A stretch of DNA of 64,000 bases. Source: Oceanobacter kriegii DSM 6294. GTDB taxonomy: Bacteria; Pseudomonadota; Gammaproteobacteria; Pseudomonadales; Oceanobacteraceae. Made by a program: the position numbers and the translations under genes. The notes under the pieces were generated by a model, which did not search any database, was not told the DNA's origin, and worked only from the letters and a program-made list of their open reading frames with translations. The stretch is taken from assembly GCF_000422845.1 (NCBI RefSeq), contig NZ_AUGV01000004.1:372001-436000 (forward strand), read 5' to 3'. Positions 53,808 through 64,000 of the stretch are shown here, piece by piece. Position 1 is the stretch's first letter. The number at the start of each line of letters is the position of its first letter.

Positions 53808-54818
53808 TCAGGGATTCCAGATCAATTCACCAGTGTCTGCATCCTTGCGAATGCGTCGGTCCAGCACAATGTTGGCCAGCACCTGTTGCCAATCGGCCTT
53901 GAGGCTGACAGCCAGGGTCAGCACGTCGTCCTGAACAGCTGTCACCGTCACGTCCGACACACCGGATACAGAGCCCACCAGACGCAACAGCTGTTGGTAG
54001 TCACTGTAGTCCGCTACGCCCGCTACCGACATGGTTTGAGCATCACCCGGAACGGCATCCAGATTCGCCACCACCCCAAAGCGACCGGAGAAGTATGCGG
54101 CAACCGCAGCGGCCAGCACATCAGCGCCTTGCTCCGGGGTGTCCGCCCGCTCGGAAATACTGACGGAATCGTTACCGTAGGTGAGGTAACCATCCACGCG
54201 CCAGTAATCCGCAAACGGCATCACTCGGGCAGCAACCACAGCGGGTGTGTCGTAGCGCTCGGAAGCGGTTTTGATATCAGAGCGGAACATGCCAAACAAT
54301 CGACCAACCGGCAGCGCCAGGCTGTCTTCAAGATCACCGACCGGAAAGACCACCGGCAAGCCGTAGGATTCAAAGGCGTCGTCGGCATGGTGTTCTGCAG
54401 CGCTGACTTCATCCAGCGCGATTCGGCCAGAATCGGTCACCACACCCAACCAAACCAAGACCTGCGGACGATGATCGCCCCACACAGGCAGCTGCTGACT
54501 GGCCAGCCATTCATTAATTTGGGTTCGGCGGAAACGGGCATTCAATTCAAGCCCTTGCTCACCATCGTCAAGCGACTGGTAACCAAAGCCTTCCAGATAC
54601 ACCCGGGAAATTTCGTCTGCGCTGAAACCGGGGTCAATCACTTTACCCGACACCCGGCCAATCACTTGCTGCATGGCCAGCGGCAGCGCGTCCATTCGAG
54701 CGGCAGGTGTACGGTCCGGCACCACCACACCCACTTCGTATAAATCATCAACAACAACAGCTTGCGCAGACCCCAGGGTCAGCAGCCATACACACACACT
54801 CAAAAGCACTGATCGCAC
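53808..54818 (-). CDS. DUF2066 family exported protein
   Basis: The 336-residue protein has a signal peptide (VRSVLLSVCVWLLTLGSAQA) and then VVVDDLYEVGVVVPDRTPAARMDALPLAMQQVIGRVSG, the start pattern of DUF2066 proteins, which are conserved next to hda and purM in pseudomonads. No function is established. The GTG at 54818 is preferred over 54827 because AAGG is 8 bases upstream. The 298 bases to purM hold the divergent promoters and no gene. Confidence 0.85.
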   Translation of the reverse strand: MRSVLLSVCVWLLTLGSAQAVVVDDLYEVGVVVPDRTPAARMDALPLAMQQVIGRVSGKVIDPGFSADEISRVYLEGFGYQSLDDGEQGLELNARFRRTQINEWLASQQLPVWGDHRPQVLVWLGVVTDSGRIALDEVSAAEHHADDAFESYGLPVVFPVGDLEDSLALPVGRLFGMFRSDIKTASERYDTPAVVAARVMPFADYWRVDGYLTYGNDSVSISERADTPEQGADVLAAAVAAYFSGRFGVVANLDAVPGDAQTMSVAGVADYSDYQQLLRLVGSVSGVSDVTVTAVQDDVLTLAVSLKADWQQVLANIVLDRRIRKDADTGELIWNP

Positions 54819-55116
54819 TAAGATCACCTTGTGTCATCCTGAAACAGTCGAATCCGGGCGCCATTTCAACAACCGCCCTCTATTAACCAATCGGCAGTTG
54901 TGGCTCACCTCATCCACAGGATAGTGACCGGGTCGAATTCGGGGCGCTATTGTGCCACGCCCTTGCCACTTGCCCAAGTCACCCACCCTAACCTGCCTCA
55001 ATTTGTGAATTCCGCTGAACTTGTAGCGGAATAATTCGCCTTTTTTTGCCACAGCGGGTGAAGTTGACCCGACAAATCGCTAGAATACGCCGCTAAATTT
55101 GTAGCCCTCCATGTGA

Positions 55117-56175
55117 ATGAGCATGTCTGAATCCAAATCCCTTAGTTATAAAGACGCAGGCGTTGATATCGACGCAGGCAATGCACTGGTAGACCGAATC
55201 AAGGACGTTGCCAAACGTACCCGCCGCCCTGAAGTAATGGCCGGCCTGGGTGGTTTTGGCGCCCTGTTCGAGCTGCCGCAAGGTTACCACCAGCCGGTAC
55301 TGGTTTCCGGCACCGACGGTGTTGGCACCAAGCTGCGTCTGGCGATGGATCTGGCCAAGCACGACAGCATTGGTATCGACCTGGTCGCCATGTGCGTGAA
55401 CGACCTGGTTGTTGCTGGCGCTGAGCCACTGTTCTTCCTTGACTACTACGCCACAGGTCACCTGAACGTAGACGTTGCCGCTGCCGTGGTTTCCGGCATC
55501 GGCGAAGGCTGTGAACAAGCAGGTGCAGCTCTGGTTGGCGGTGAAACTGCCGAAATGCCAGGCATGTACGAAGGCGAAGATTACGATCTGGCCGGTTTCT
55601 GTGTGGGCATCGTTGAGAAAGCCGACATCATCGACGGTACCAAGGTACAAGCAGGCGACAAGCTGATTGCCCTGGCATCCAGCGGTCCACATTCCAACGG
55701 TTACTCCCTGGTTCGCAAGATTCTGGAAGTATCCAATGCCGACCTGAACGAAGACGTTGATGGCGTACCACTGGCTGATGCCCTGATGGCACCAACCAAG
55801 ATCTACGTTAAGCCAGTTCTGCAACTGATCAACGCCTCTGACGTTCACGCCCTGTCCCACATCACTGGTGGTGGCTTCCAGGAAAACATTCCTCGCGTAC
55901 TGCCAGAAAACTGCAAGGCTGTGATCGACACCAACAGCTGGCGCTGGCCTGCCGTATTTGAATGGCTGCAGAAAGCCGGCAACGTTGAAACTGCCGAAAT
56001 GTTCCGCACCTTCAACTGTGGCGTTGGCATGATCATCGCTCTGCCAGAAGACAAAGCCGACCAGGCCATTGCCCTGCTGAACGCCGAAGGCGAACAAGCC
56101 TGGCTGATTGGTGAAATCACTGAGAAAACCGCTGACGAAGCGGCAGTCGAGTTCACAGGTAACCGCAACGTATGA
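55117..56175 (+). CDS. purM: Phosphoribosylformylglycinamidine cyclo-ligase
   Basis: The 352-residue enzyme matches Pur[43 protein letters not shown] (ATP-binding), [34 protein letters not shown] and [16 protein letters not shown]. It closes the imidazole ring to give AIR in purine synthesis. Two in-frame ATGs, at 55117 and 55123, lack a clear ribosome-binding site; either could be used. It overlaps purN by four bases (ATGA). Confidence 0.97.
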   Translation: MSMSESKSLSYKDAGVDIDAGNALVDRIKDVAKRTRRPEVMAGLGGFGALFELPQGYHQPVLVSGTDGVGTKLRLAMDLAKHDSIGIDLVAMCVNDLVVAGAEPLFFLDYYATGHLNVDVAAAVVSGIGEGCEQAGAALVGGETAEMPGMYEGEDYDLAGFCVGIVEKADIIDGTKVQAGDKLIALASSGPHSNGYSLVRKILEVSNADLNEDVDGVPLADALMAPTKIYVKPVLQLINASDVHALSHITGGGFQENIPRVLPENCKAVIDTNSWRWPAVFEWLQKAGNVETAEMFRTFNCGVGMIIALPEDKADQAIALLNAEGEQAWLIGEITEKTADEAAVEFTGNRNV

Positions 56176-56840
56176 TGACCGATGGCGCGCTGGATCTTCC
56201 GCGCATTGTGATTCTGATCTCCGGCACTGGCAGCAACATGGTTGCCATTGCCGATGCGATAAAAGACGGCGCAATGGACGCCATGGTTGCAGGTGTTATC
56301 TGCAACCGTCCGGACGCGCCCGGCATGCAATACGCACGGGATCGAGACATTCCTGTTGAATTGGTCGACCACAAGGCGTTCGATAGCCGTGAAGAATTCG
56401 ATGTCGCACTGATGCGCGCCATCGACGACTTCGCCCCGGACCTAGTGGTACTGGCTGGCTTTATGCGCATTCTGACGCCGGAATTTACCCGCCACTACCA
56501 TGGCCGCATGATCAATATTCATCCGTCACTGCTGCCGAAGTATCAGGGCCTGAATACTCATCAACGCGCCATTGATGCCGGTGATAGCGAACACGGCGTA
56601 TCGGTTCATTTTGTTACCGAAGAATTGGACGGTGGCCCAGTCATCGCCCAAGCCATTGTGCCCGTTACTGCCGACGACAGCGCCGACAGCCTCAAAGGCA
56701 AGGTACAGAAACAGGAACACATTCTGTACCCGATCGTGGTGAAATGGTTTATTCAGGGCCGTTTGGGCATGAATAGCGACGGTGCAACCATTGACGGTAA
56801 ACCAATTCCACAATTCGGACTCAAACTGACAGACCAGTAA
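56172..56840 (+). CDS. purN: Phosphoribosylglycinamide formyltransferase
   Basis: The 222-residue protein matches Pur[17 protein letters not shown] with the phosphate-binding loop, [41 protein letters not shown], and [21 protein letters not shown] with catalytic Asn and His. It transfers the formyl group from 10-formyltetrahydrofolate to GAR. The start overlaps the purM stop, so the two are co-translated, and the DUF3108 gene follows by 29 bases, the order found in Pseudomonas. Confidence 0.97.
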   Translation: MMTDGALDLPRIVILISGTGSNMVAIADAIKDGAMDAMVAGVICNRPDAPGMQYARDRDIPVELVDHKAFDSREEFDVALMRAIDDFAPDLVVLAGFMRILTPEFTRHYHGRMINIHPSLLPKYQGLNTHQRAIDAGDSEHGVSVHFVTEELDGGPVIAQAIVPVTADDSADSLKGKVQKQEHILYPIVVKWFIQGRLGMNSDGATIDGKPIPQFGLKLTDQ

Positions 56841-56869
56841 TTACAAACCCCATCACAGAGAGGATTGCT

Positions 56870-57631
56870 GTGAGAATAATTGCCCCCCTGGCCTGTAGTC
56901 TGATTGTTGCAGCTTCTTCAGTATTTGCTGACGAAGCTGCCCCTTCCCAACCGCCTTCATCCATCCCGGCCCCTGCCAATTACACAGACGCCAAACCGGC
57001 GTTTCAACTGCAGCCGTACTCCGCGCGTTACAGCAGTGAATACGATTTTGGCTGGTTCAGCTTCGACATCGATGCCGAGCGCACGCTCAGGCAGGAAAAT
57101 GATGGCAGCTGGTCGATGGTATTTGAGGCCGAGGCCTCCGCTGGCAGCATTCGGGAAACCACCCACTTCCAGCTGGAAGATGGCCAGATTCATCCACTGA
57201 AGTACACCTACGACGCCAGTGGACTGATTCAGGAAGACGATCAACGCCTGTTGTTTGATTACGACCAGCGCACGGTTCTGGATCAGAAGAAGGGACGCTC
57301 CTTTGCAGACAAGTGGCAAGACGACCTGCAAGACAAGCTGAGCTACATGCAGCAAATCAGCATTGATTTAGCCAATGGCAAACGGACGCTCGACTACCCA
57401 GTATTTGAAAAACACCGGGTAAAGCAGTACACCTTTGAAATTGTGGCCGAAGAACAGCTGAACACACAAATTGGCAAGCTTGATACCCTCAAGCTGAAAC
57501 AAAAGCGCAGCGACAACCGGGAAATCGTGGCCTGGGTAGCCAAAGACAAGGACTACCTGTTAGTCCGCCTGGTTGATCGTAAAAAAGGCAAAAAGCGCTA
57601 TCAAATTGATCTAGTGAGCACTACCCTCTGA
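56870..57631 (+). CDS. DUF3108 family exported protein
   Basis: The 253-residue protein has a signal peptide (RIIAPLACSLIVAASSVFA, cleaved near residue 20), then a Pro-rich segment and the DUF3108 domain: LQPYSARYSSEYDFGWFSFDIDAERTL, ETTHFQLEDGQIHPLKYTYD and ETLKLKQ-like DTLKLKQKRSDNREIVAWVAKDKDYLLV. These are periplasmic proteins of unknown function. It starts at GTG with AGAGAGGA upstream and belongs to the purMN run. Confidence 0.88.
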   Translation: MRIIAPLACSLIVAASSVFADEAAPSQPPSSIPAPANYTDAKPAFQLQPYSARYSSEYDFGWFSFDIDAERTLRQENDGSWSMVFEAEASAGSIRETTHFQLEDGQIHPLKYTYDASGLIQEDDQRLLFDYDQRTVLDQKKGRSFADKWQDDLQDKLSYMQQISIDLANGKRTLDYPVFEKHRVKQYTFEIVAEEQLNTQIGKLDTLKLKQKRSDNREIVAWVAKDKDYLLVRLVDRKKGKKRYQIDLVSTTL

Positions 57632-57658
57632 CGCTCACGCGTTTTCTGGAAGACACCC

Positions 57659-58240
57659 ATGCGACTCAGCGACGTCGACATCGAACACCGCCTGGAACAG
57701 GGCTCCATCGCCATTGAGCCTGCTCCTGGCCCAGACTCTATTGCAGGTATCAGCGTCGACCTGCGCCTTGATCACCGCTTCCGGGTGTTCAGCAACAACT
57801 CAGCAACCCACCTCGACCTCTCCGGCGAAAAAGCCCAGCTTGAGCGCGATATTGATCGCATCATGAGCAAGGAAATCGAGATTGCCGAAAACGACGCGCT
57901 GTACATCCACCCGGGCGAACTGGTTCTTGGTGCTACTATGGAATCCGTCACCATTCCCGACGACCTGGTTGGCTGGCTGGATGGCCGTAGCTCACTGGCC
58001 CGACTGGGTCTTGTCGTGCACCTGACCGCTGGCCGTATTGATCCGGGTTGGGACGGCCAGATCGTGCTGGAGTTTTACAACAACGGCAAACTGCCACTGG
58101 CACTGCGCCCGGGCATGTCGATTTGCGCACTGTCGTTTGAAACCCTCAGCAGCCCGGCGGCTCGTCCGTACAACAAACGCGTTAACGCCAAGTACAAGGG
58201 CCAAAAGGGCGCAGTATTCAGTCGCATCGCCAAAGACTGA
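57659..58240 (+). CDS. dcd: dCTP deaminase
   Basis: The 193-residue protein has the same length as E. coli Dcd and its motifs: [51 protein letters not shown], and [18 protein letters not shown] with the catalytic Glu. It deaminates dCTP to dUTP, the main bacterial route to dTMP. It begins 27 bases after the DUF3108 gene. About 165 bases later comes the tRNA-Asn pair. Confidence 0.97.
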   Translation: MRLSDVDIEHRLEQGSIAIEPAPGPDSIAGISVDLRLDHRFRVFSNNSATHLDLSGEKAQLERDIDRIMSKEIEIAENDALYIHPGELVLGATMESVTIPDDLVGWLDGRSSLARLGLVVHLTAGRIDPGWDGQIVLEFYNNGKLPLALRPGMSICALSFETLSSPAARPYNKRVNAKYKGQKGAVFSRIAKD

Positions 58241-58355
58241 TCAGAAAACAACCCAAACCCCGCTCGAATCCGGCGGGTGTTCCGTACAAATGCAGTGAAC
58301 ACCCGCTAACTTACTGAAAGCATTAATTTTTTTGAAAAAAACTCGGTCAAAGGCG

Positions 58356-58383
58356 TTGACAGCGAAATCCGCAGCCGTATAAT
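58356..58383 (+). promoter_or_regulatory. Sigma-70 promoter of the tRNA-Asn genes
   Basis: A perfect TTGACA (58356-58361) and perfect TATAAT (58378-58383) are separated by 16 bases, followed by GCGC at the discriminator, typical of strong stable-RNA promoters. It lies 22 bases before the first tRNA. Confidence 0.85.
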
Positions 58384-58405
58384 GCGCACCACTTGCTAAT
58401 GATGT

Positions 58406-58481
58406 TCCCCGATAGCTCAGTCGGTAGAGCAGTAGACTGTTAATCTATTGGTCGCTGGTTCAAGTCCAGCTCGGGGAGCCA
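58406..58481 (+). tRNA. tRNA-Asn (anticodon GTT), copy 1
   Basis: It folds with acceptor TCCCCGA / TCGGGGA, D-arm GCTCAGTCGGTAGAGC, anticodon loop CTGTTAA (GTT, asparagine), T-arm GTTCAAGTC, and encodes CCA. The 76 bases are identical to copy 2. Confidence 0.97.
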
Positions 58482-58544
58482 GCAAGTAAACCTTTGGTTC
58501 GGATCTTTCCGAACAATCAATTCAGGATTCGTCCTGATGTGTGT

Positions 58545-58620
58545 TCCCCGATAGCTCAGTCGGTAGAGCAGTAGACTGTTAATCTATTGGTCGCTGGTTC
58601 AAGTCCAGCTCGGGGAGCCA
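58545..58620 (+). tRNA. tRNA-Asn (anticodon GTT), copy 2
   Basis: It is an exact duplicate of the first copy, 63 bases downstream and probably on the same transcript. Two small hairpins in the spacer (TTCGG/CCGAA and TCAGG/CCTGA) may be processing signals. The 273 bases up to ugd show no gene. Confidence 0.97.
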
Positions 58621-58843
58621 TTCTTTTTTCTCTGTTCTGAGAAGCCTCATTTTAAATCACCTTCTAAAGCAGATATCTGATTAATCTTAATTGGATTAAA
58701 TTTGCTATTCATCGTGCTTATTCAGACCCATGCATTCGGCTTCTGAGTACCCCGTAGCGCACCGCTTATACACATCCGCCCCCCCCTTTCCCGCCTCCTC
58801 CTGAAACCACTCTTCTCTCCAGGTTTAAGCATCGTGCAGGCAC

Positions 58844-58878
58844 AAAAAAGCCCGCACCGGAATAACCAGAGCGGGCCT
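58844..58878 (-). terminator. Terminator after ugd
   Basis: On the minus strand GCCCGC and GCGGGC pair around a 15-base loop, followed by TTTTTT. It lies 16 bases past the ugd stop. Confidence 0.85.
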
Positions 58879-58893
58879 TGTGAACGACTGGGA

Positions 58894-60060
58894 TCAATCG
58901 CTGCCGAACAGGTCGCGAGTGTAGATCTTGTCCTGAACATCGCGGATATCGTCGTTGACGCGGTTAGCGATAATAACGTCCGAGAGCTTCTTGAACTCTT
59001 CCAGATCCTTGATCACACGGGAGCTAAAGAACTCGTCTTCTTCCATTACCGGCTCGTAAACAACAACTTCAATACCCTTGGCCTTGATGCGCTTCATCAC
59101 ACCCTGAATCGCCGAGGCACGGAAGTTATCGGAACCGGATTTCATCACCAGACGATAGATACCCACCACCTTTGGCTGACGAGCAATCACACTATCGGCA
59201 ATAAAGTCCTTACGCGTGCTGTTGGAATCCACAATGGCACGAATCAGGTTGTTCGGTACTTCATTGAAGTTTGCCAACAACTGCTTGGTGTCTTTCGGCA
59301 GACAATAGCCGCCATAACCAAACGACGGGTTGTTGTAATGATCGCCAATGCGCGGATCAAGACCCACACCCTGAATGATCTGACGAGTATCCAGACCGTG
59401 AGTCTGGGCGTAGGTGTCCAACTCGTTAAAGTAGGCTACACGCATGGCCAGATAGGTGTTCGAGAAAAGCTTAACGGCTTCCGCTTCTGTGGAGTCGGTA
59501 AACAGGGTCTCGACGTCTTTCTTGATGGCACCTTCTTTCAGCAAAGCAGCAAAGCGTTCTGCTCGCTCGCTGCGCTCACCAATGATCACCCGTGACGGAT
59601 ACAGGTTGTCGTACAACGCCTTGCCTTCACGCAGAAACTCCGGTGAGAAGATGATGTTGTCGGTACCCAGCTCTTCCTTGATGCGCTTGGTGTAACCCAC
59701 CGGAATGGTGGATTTGATGACCATCACAGCATCCGGATTAATCGCCGCCACATCCCGGATTACCGCTTCAACCGAACGCGTGTTGAAGTAGTTGTTCTGA
59801 GTGTCGTAATCCGTCGGCGTAGCAATCACCACAAACTCAGCGCCCTGATACGCCAGCTCTTTATCAAGCGTGGCCGTCAGGTTCAGCTCATGGTTGGCGA
59901 AGTAGTCTTCGATTTCCGCATCAACAATGGGCGACTGCCGACGGTTAAGCATGTCGACTTTCTCGGGAACAATATCCAGTGCCACCACTTCGTTATGCTG
60001 AGCCAGCAAAACGGCATTGGACAAACCAACGTAACCAGTCCCTGCTACGGCAATTTTCAT
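58894..60060 (-). CDS. ugd: UDP-glucose 6-dehydrogenase
   Basis: The 388-residue enzyme has the same length as E. coli Ugd and its motifs: [20 protein letters not shown] (NAD-binding), [34 protein letters not shown], and the catalytic Cys in [14 protein letters not shown]. It oxidises UDP-glucose to UDP-glucuronate for surface polysaccharides. It is followed by its own terminator and starts 42 bases after the pyrF stop, so it may share the pyrF transcript. Confidence 0.96.
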   Translation of the reverse strand: MKIAVAGTGYVGLSNAVLLAQHNEVVALDIVPEKVDMLNRRQSPIVDAEIEDYFANHELNLTATLDKELAYQGAEFVVIATPTDYDTQNNYFNTRSVEAVIRDVAAINPDAVMVIKSTIPVGYTKRIKEELGTDNIIFSPEFLREGKALYDNLYPSRVIIGERSERAERFAALLKEGAIKKDVETLFTDSTEAEAVKLFSNTYLAMRVAYFNELDTYAQTHGLDTRQIIQGVGLDPRIGDHYNNPSFGYGGYCLPKDTKQLLANFNEVPNNLIRAIVDSNSTRKDFIADSVIARQPKVVGIYRLVMKSGSDNFRASAIQGVMKRIKAKGIEVVVYEPVMEEDEFFSSRVIKDLEEFKKLSDVIIANRVNDDIRDVQDKIYTRDLFGSD

Positions 60061-60102
60061 CTCGAATTTCCTGTCAGTAGTACGAATTCCTGGAGGTGAG
60101 GA

Positions 60103-60798
60103 TCAAGCCAAACTGGACAAGATCAACTCACACGCGGCAGCCGGGTCGTCAGATTGCGTGATCGGACGGCCAATCACCATGTAATCCACACCCGCTGCAA
60201 CGGCTGCTTCCGGCGTCATAATGCGCTTCTGATCCTGAGCAGCAGCCCATTCAGGACGAATGCCTGGCGTCACGGTTTTAAAGTCAGCGCCACAGCCAGA
60301 ACGAATAATGTCGATCTCGTTGGCGGAACATACCACGCCATCCAAACCGGAAGATTGAGCCAGCTTCGCCAAACGCTCCACTTGCTGAGCTGGTGTTACA
60401 TCCAGGCCCATTTCCGCCATGTCGGACTGGTCCATGGAGGTCAGCACCGTCACACCAATCAGCAGCGGCTGATGACGCTTCTTTTCCAACTCATTACGAG
60501 CGGTTTCCATCATCTTGCGACCGCCACTGGCATGCACATTGACCATCCAGACACCCAGGTCGGCAGCCACACCGACGGCCTTGGCGCAGGTATTCGGGAT
60601 ATCGTGAAATTTCAGATCGAGGAACACGTCAAAGCCAAGGCCATGCAGCTGCTCCAGAATCGCCGGGCCAGAAGCGGTATACAGCTCCTTGCCAACCTTG
60701 ACGCGGCAGCGCGACGGATCAAGGGAACGGGCCATGTTCATGGCGCCATCAATAGAAGGGTAATCGAGGGCTACAACAATCGGAGACAGTGTGGTCAT
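60103..60798 (-). CDS. pyrF: Orotidine 5'-phosphate decarboxylase
   Basis: The 231-residue enzyme has [18 protein letters not shown], the catalytic region [10 protein letters not shown] (Lys and Asp pair), [14 protein letters not shown], and VTPGIRPE near the C-terminus. It makes UMP in pyrimidine synthesis. Its ATG overlaps the lapB stop by four bases, the same lapA-lapB-pyrF order as in E. coli. Confidence 0.97.
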   Translation of the reverse strand: MTTLSPIVVALDYPSIDGAMNMARSLDPSRCRVKVGKELYTASGPAILEQLHGLGFDVFLDLKFHDIPNTCAKAVGVAADLGVWMVNVHASGGRKMMETARNELEKKRHQPLLIGVTVLTSMDQSDMAEMGLDVTPAQQVERLAKLAQSSGLDGVVCSANEIDIIRSGCGADFKTVTPGIRPEWAAAQDQKRIMTPEAAVAAGVDYMVIGRPITQSDDPAAACELILSSLA

Positions 60799-61979
60799 AA
60801 ATCTTCAAATGCAATGGTAGATGGGCGCGCCGAGGTAAGTGCTTTCAGACTGGCCCAGTCAGAACAGCTGGGACAACGCCAGTGGAACTGCCTGGCCTTG
60901 AAGCCGCAGTGCCCACAGACATAGGCAGGTTCCTCGGCCCTGATGCGCTGGAGCATACCATAGACCCCCTGAGCCTGCGACTCAGTGAGCTGCCGCTGAA
61001 AGGTCAGAATCAACCCCAGCATGGCCACATAGCCAGAATAGGAAGGATGCGCCTCGAGGTCTTCAATAAAGGTTTGCAACGCGGTGTCGGTGTCTTTTTC
61101 CGAGGCCAGCGCTTCCGCCTTGGCGACCAGTGCCGGTACGTATTCCAGCGCAACGTCGTGACGCTGTAAGTGCGCCAACAGTCCCTGCAAATCCTCCAGC
61201 TGTCGAAACGACTCAACCAGTGAATCCAGCAAGGCAATAATGCTGCCTGAATCCAGATCCAGCGCCTTCAGATAGCAACGAATAGCCTCGTTGAACTCAT
61301 GCTGATGAAACGCCATATCCCCCAGCACCACATAGGCACGGGCACAGCGGGAATCGGCCTTCAGCGCCTGACGGCACAACTGGCGGGTTTCAATGTAGTC
61401 GCCACGCGCACTGCTGCGCACAGCCAGCTCACAAGCAGCATGGGCAATACGCTTTTGAATCGCCGCTTGAGAGGGAAACTTTTTCTGCTGGCTCAATTCG
61501 AGAATGTTCTGCCACTCGCCCTCTTCTTCCATGATCTGCAACAGGGTAATGGCGGCTTTCTCCTGCACCTTACCCTTACTGGCCAATAACTCGATCAACA
61601 GGCGCTCGGCACGGTCGTGCAAGCCAGCAGCGGAATAATCCAGTGCCAACTCCAGTTCCAGTTCTTGCAGGATTTGTTTGTTCAGATCGGTGCGGGCAAA
61701 GAGGTTTTGATGCAAGTGAATGGCGCGCTCGACTTCGCCCTTCTCACGCAGGCTTTTGCCCAGCTTGAGGAAGATTTCGACCATATCGTCATCGAGGGAT
61801 TGAGCGCTGACCAGTCGCTTCAGAGCGACGTCGGAATTTTGCGAAAAAATAAGTTCGACACTGGGAATCCAGTCGGGAGATTGCCTGGCGGTGGCGGATT
61901 TGGCCGAGCGTCGACCCAGAAACCAGCCAGCTGCCGTGCCCGTCAACACCAAAAGGAAGACAAGCAAAGATTCAATCAT
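60795..61979 (-). CDS. lapB: LapB (YciM), heat-shock/LPS assembly regulator
   Basis: The 394-residue protein has an N-terminal membrane anchor ([19 protein letters not shown]), about nine TPR-like helical repeats through residue 320, and a C-terminal rubredoxin-like metal site (CGHCGFK and CPSCSDW). In E. coli it guides FtsH to LpxC and so sets lipopolysaccharide output. The start lies 25 bases after the lapA stop. Confidence 0.95.
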   Translation of the reverse strand: MIESLLVFLLVLTGTAAGWFLGRRSAKSATARQSPDWIPSVELIFSQNSDVALKRLVSAQSLDDDMVEIFLKLGKSLREKGEVERAIHLHQNLFARTDLNKQILQELELELALDYSAAGLHDRAERLLIELLASKGKVQEKAAITLLQIMEEEGEWQNILELSQQKKFPSQAAIQKRIAHAACELAVRSSARGDYIETRQLCRQALKADSRCARAYVVLGDMAFHQHEFNEAIRCYLKALDLDSGSIIALLDSLVESFRQLEDLQGLLAHLQRHDVALEYVPALVAKAEALASEKDTDTALQTFIEDLEAHPSYSGYVAMLGLILTFQRQLTESQAQGVYGMLQRIRAEEPAYVCGHCGFKARQFHWRCPSCSDWASLKALTSARPSTIAFEDL

Positions 61980-62004
61980 AGCAAGGGGACCAATGGTAAG
62001 GCGC

Positions 62005-62289
62005 CTACGGCAAGCGGCTCAGCCGCTCCTCGGTGCTGTCGAGTTGCTTTTGCAAACGTTTGATCTGACGTTTTTTTGTGGCAATAGAATAACTCGCCAC
62101 CAGAATTCCGACCATACAGCCAAAGGCCAATACCAACCCAAACCACAGCGCCAAAGGCAATTCGACAGCAGAGCCTGTCAAAAAATAGACCGCGGTTAAC
62201 GTGCTGTTCTGCACTGCAAAGGCAATACAGTACACGAACACCAACGCGAACGAGATGATGCTAAGGATGATCCTCAGTTTCTTGAGCAT
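62005..62289 (-). CDS. lapA: LapA (YciS, DUF1049) membrane protein
   Basis: The 94-residue protein has two transmembrane helices (about 7-26 and 43-65) with VQNSTLTAVYFLTGSAVELPLALWFGLVLAFG between and within them, and a C-terminal coiled-coil-like basic tail. This is the DUF1049/LapA pattern. It acts with LapB in lipopolysaccharide assembly. It starts 15 bases after the ihfB stop. Confidence 0.9.
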   Translation of the reverse strand: MLKKLRIILSIISFALVFVYCIAFAVQNSTLTAVYFLTGSAVELPLALWFGLVLAFGCMVGILVASYSIATKKRQIKRLQKQLDSTEERLSRLP

Positions 62290-62303
62290 AATAGATCCTG
62301 AAC

Positions 62304-62600
62304 TCAGGCAGATTCCTGCAAGGCGTCATTCACCTGGTCACGCAAATCCTTGCCAGGCTTGAAGTGCGGGACAAACTTGCCCTTCAACTCCACTGCTTCG
62401 CCCGTTTTCGGGTTGCGTCCCTTGCGTGGAGCCCGGTAATGCAGTGAAAAACTGCCAAACCCGCGGATCTCGATGCGCTCTCCGGAAGACAGCGACAACG
62501 ACATATAATCCAGCATGGTTTTCACAGCCAGCTCAACATCTTTGGGCGACAACTGGGGTTGTCTTGTAACGATACGCTCAATCAGTTCCGACTTGGTCAC
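62304..62600 (-). CDS. ihfB: Integration host factor beta subunit
   Basis: The 98-residue protein is an HU/IHF family DNA-bending protein: [42 protein letters not shown] and the DNA-intercalating arm [20 protein letters not shown]. It forms a heterodimer with IhfA. It is the first gene after rpsA, separated by a terminator and about 180 bases that should hold its promoter. Confidence 0.97.
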   Translation of the reverse strand: MTKSELIERIVTRQPQLSPKDVELAVKTMLDYMSLSLSSGERIEIRGFGSFSLHYRAPRKGRNPKTGEAVELKGKFVPHFKPGKDLRDQVNDALQESA

Positions 62601-62783
62601 AGCACATTCCTCCGTGAGGTGACTGCCTGACGATAAATTGTCGTTAAATCATGCAGTTAGCTTGCGCTAATTGCAACCTTGGATCATCAATTGAGCAGTT
62701 CGGTCATAAAAGTTTCTCAATAAGTCACATCTGCAGCCGGTTTGTAACCTGCATTTCATCAGCAAACACCAAACCGCAGGCAT

Positions 62784-62811
62784 AAAAAAACCCGCCGAAG
62801 CGGGTTTTTTT
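62784..62811 (-). terminator. Terminator after rpsA
   Basis: CCCGC and GCGGG pair around CGAA, with seven A before and seven T after, so it can work in both directions. It lies 14 bases past the rpsA stop on the minus strand. Confidence 0.9.
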
Positions 62812-62824
62812 ATCAGGCTACAAC

Positions 62825-64000
62825 TTAGTCTTTCTGACCCAGTTGTTCCTTGATCAGGTCACCGATGGTGGTCGGGCCAGCAGTAGTTTCAGCTTCTGCT
62901 TTAGCACGAACATCTTTCAGAGCCTGACGGTCTTCAGCAGAATCCTTGGCACGAACAGAGATGTTCAGAGCGCGGTTCTTGCGGTCAACCAGAGTGATAG
63001 CAGCTTCAACTTCGTCGCCTTCGTTCAGAACGGCACGAGCGTCTTCTACTTTGTCACGGCTGATTTCAGACGCTTTCAGTACAGCTTCAACGCCTGGAGC
63101 AACTTCAACGATAGCGGCTTTGGCATCTACAGAGATAACCTTACCAGTAACGATGGCGCCCTTGTCGTTTTCAGCAACGTAGTCGTTGAACGGATCGCTT
63201 TCCAGCTGCTTCACGCCCAGGGAGATACGCTCACGCTCTGGATCGATAGACAGGATAACAGTTTCCAGTTCGTCGCCTTTCTTGTAGTTACGAACGGCTT
63301 CTTCGCCGCTGTCGTTCCAGGAAATGTCAGACAGGTGAACCAGACCGTCGATGCCGCCGTCCAGACCGATGAAGATACCGAAGTCAGTGATAGACTTGAT
63401 CTTACCGGAGATCTTGTCGCCCTTGTTGAACTGGGTGCCGAAAGCTTCCCATGGGTTCATGGTGCACTGCTTGATACCCAGGGAGATACGACGACGCTCT
63501 TCGTCGATATCCAGAACCATCACGTCGATCTCGTCGCCAACCTGAACAACCTTGGATGGGTGGATGTTCTTGTTGGTCCAATCCATTTCGGATACGTGAA
63601 CCAGACCTTCAACACCTTCTTCCAGCTCAGCGAAGCAGCCGTAGTCAGTCAGGTTGGTTACGCGAGCCTTAACAATGGCATTCTCTGGGTAACGATCGTT
63701 GATGCTTACCCATGGATCGTCGCCCAGCTGCTTCAGACCCAGAGAAACGCGGTTGCGCTCACGGTCGAACTTCAGAACCTTAACGTCGATCTCGTCGCCA
63801 ACAGCAACGATTTCAGATGGGTGCTTGATGCGCTTCCAAGCCATGTCAGTGATGTGCAGCAGGCCGTCAACACCGCCCAGATCTACGAACGCGCCGTAGT
63901 CGGTCAGGTTCTTGACGATACCCTTAACAGACTGACCTTCTTGCAGGTTAGCCAGCAGCTCTTCACGTTCCTGGGAGTTAGCAGCTTCCAGAACAGCACG
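62825..64000 (-). CDS. rpsA: 30S ribosomal protein S1 (N-terminal part outside the window)
   Basis: The 391 visible residues are the C-terminal two thirds of S1, open to the right edge. Four S1 RNA-binding domains can be seen, each with a pattern like [20 protein letters not shown] or [20 protein letters not shown], corresponding to domains 3-6 of E. coli S1. S1 brings mRNA to the 30S subunit. The ATG at 63844 is internal, since the upstream frame ([20 protein letters not shown]) is S1 sequence. Confidence 0.97.
   Translation of the reverse strand, partial: RAVLEAANSQEREELLANLQEGQSVKGIVKNLTDYGAFVDLGGVDGLLHITDMAWKRIKHPSEIVAVGDEIDVKVLKFDRERNRVSLGLKQLGDDPWVSINDRYPENAIVKARVTNLTDYGCFAELEEGVEGLVHVSEMDWTNKNIHPSKVVQVGDEIDVMVLDIDEERRRISLGIKQCTMNPWEAFGTQFNKGDKISGKIKSITDFGIFIGLDGGIDGLVHLSDISWNDSGEEAVRNYKKGDELETVILSIDPERERISLGVKQLESDPFNDYVAENDKGAIVTGKVISVDAKAAIVEVAPGVEAVLKASEISRDKVEDARAVLNEGDEVEAAITLVDRKNRALNISVRAKDSAEDRQALKDVRAKAEAETTAGPTTIGDLIKEQLGQKD

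Noticed and set aside
55093-56274. 393-codon minus-strand frame opposite purM
   Set aside because: purM is certain; the antisense frame is a compositional shadow.

Overview
The window is a gammaproteobacterial chromosome segment, most like a marine Oceanospirillales/Pseudomonadales organism. The basis is E. coli- and Pseudomonas-like housekeeping neighbourhoods: hda / DUF2066 / purM / purN / DUF3108 as in Pseudomonas, and rpsA-ihfB-lapA-lapB-pyrF. Catabolic and tricarboxylate-transport genes (TctABC type) are abundant. The assignment is by recognition only; no search was run.

Region 1 (1-35,030) is a catabolic block for aromatic amines and acids. At the left are hpaR (MarR repressor), a GlcG/HbpS-like protein, an aldehyde dehydrogenase, hpaD (homoprotocatechuate 2,3-dioxygenase) and a two-component 4-hydroxyphenylacetate 3-hydroxylase of the Acinetobacter C1/C2 type. 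Next come an outer-membrane channel, an MFS transporter, a GMC oxidoreductase and a second aldehyde dehydrogenase. A long minus-strand run follows: cupin, porin, FAD amine oxidase, universal stress protein, TctC, TctB, TctA and an HTH-less LuxR-sensor-like protein. Then come a FeaR-like activator, an orphan polyamine-binding protein, a tyrosyl-tRNA synthetase, and an operon of ornithine-cyclodeaminase-like protein, RidA, a second FAD oxidase and an APC permease. Four AraC-type activators each diverge from one minus-strand catabolic unit. Shared palindromes upstream of three of them suggest one regulon. The lower homoprotocatechuate pathway (hpaE, F, G, H, I types) is not in the window.

Region 2 (about 35,030-48,630) is an accessory, probably anti-phage, island. 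Its left part is an AT-rich cassette: an unrecognised 328-aa protein, a 65-aa HicA-like protein, a radical SAM enzyme with a cobalamin-binding-like domain, and a thymidylate-kinase-like protein whose gene overlaps it. This cassette is the best candidate for an undescribed system. A broken IS3-family element follows, then, on the minus strand, a complete type I restriction-modification operon (hsdR-hsdM-hsdS) carrying a Septu-like ATPase and HNH nuclease pair at its 3' end. A tRNA-Val gene lies at the right flank.

Region 3 (48,633-64,000) is core genome: tRNA-Val, uvrB, an aspartate-type aminotransferase, a lipoprotein, hda, a DUF2066 protein, purM-purN, a DUF3108 protein, dcd, two tandem tRNA-Asn genes, ugd, pyrF, lapB, lapA, ihfB and rpsA. 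The rpsA gene runs off the right edge.
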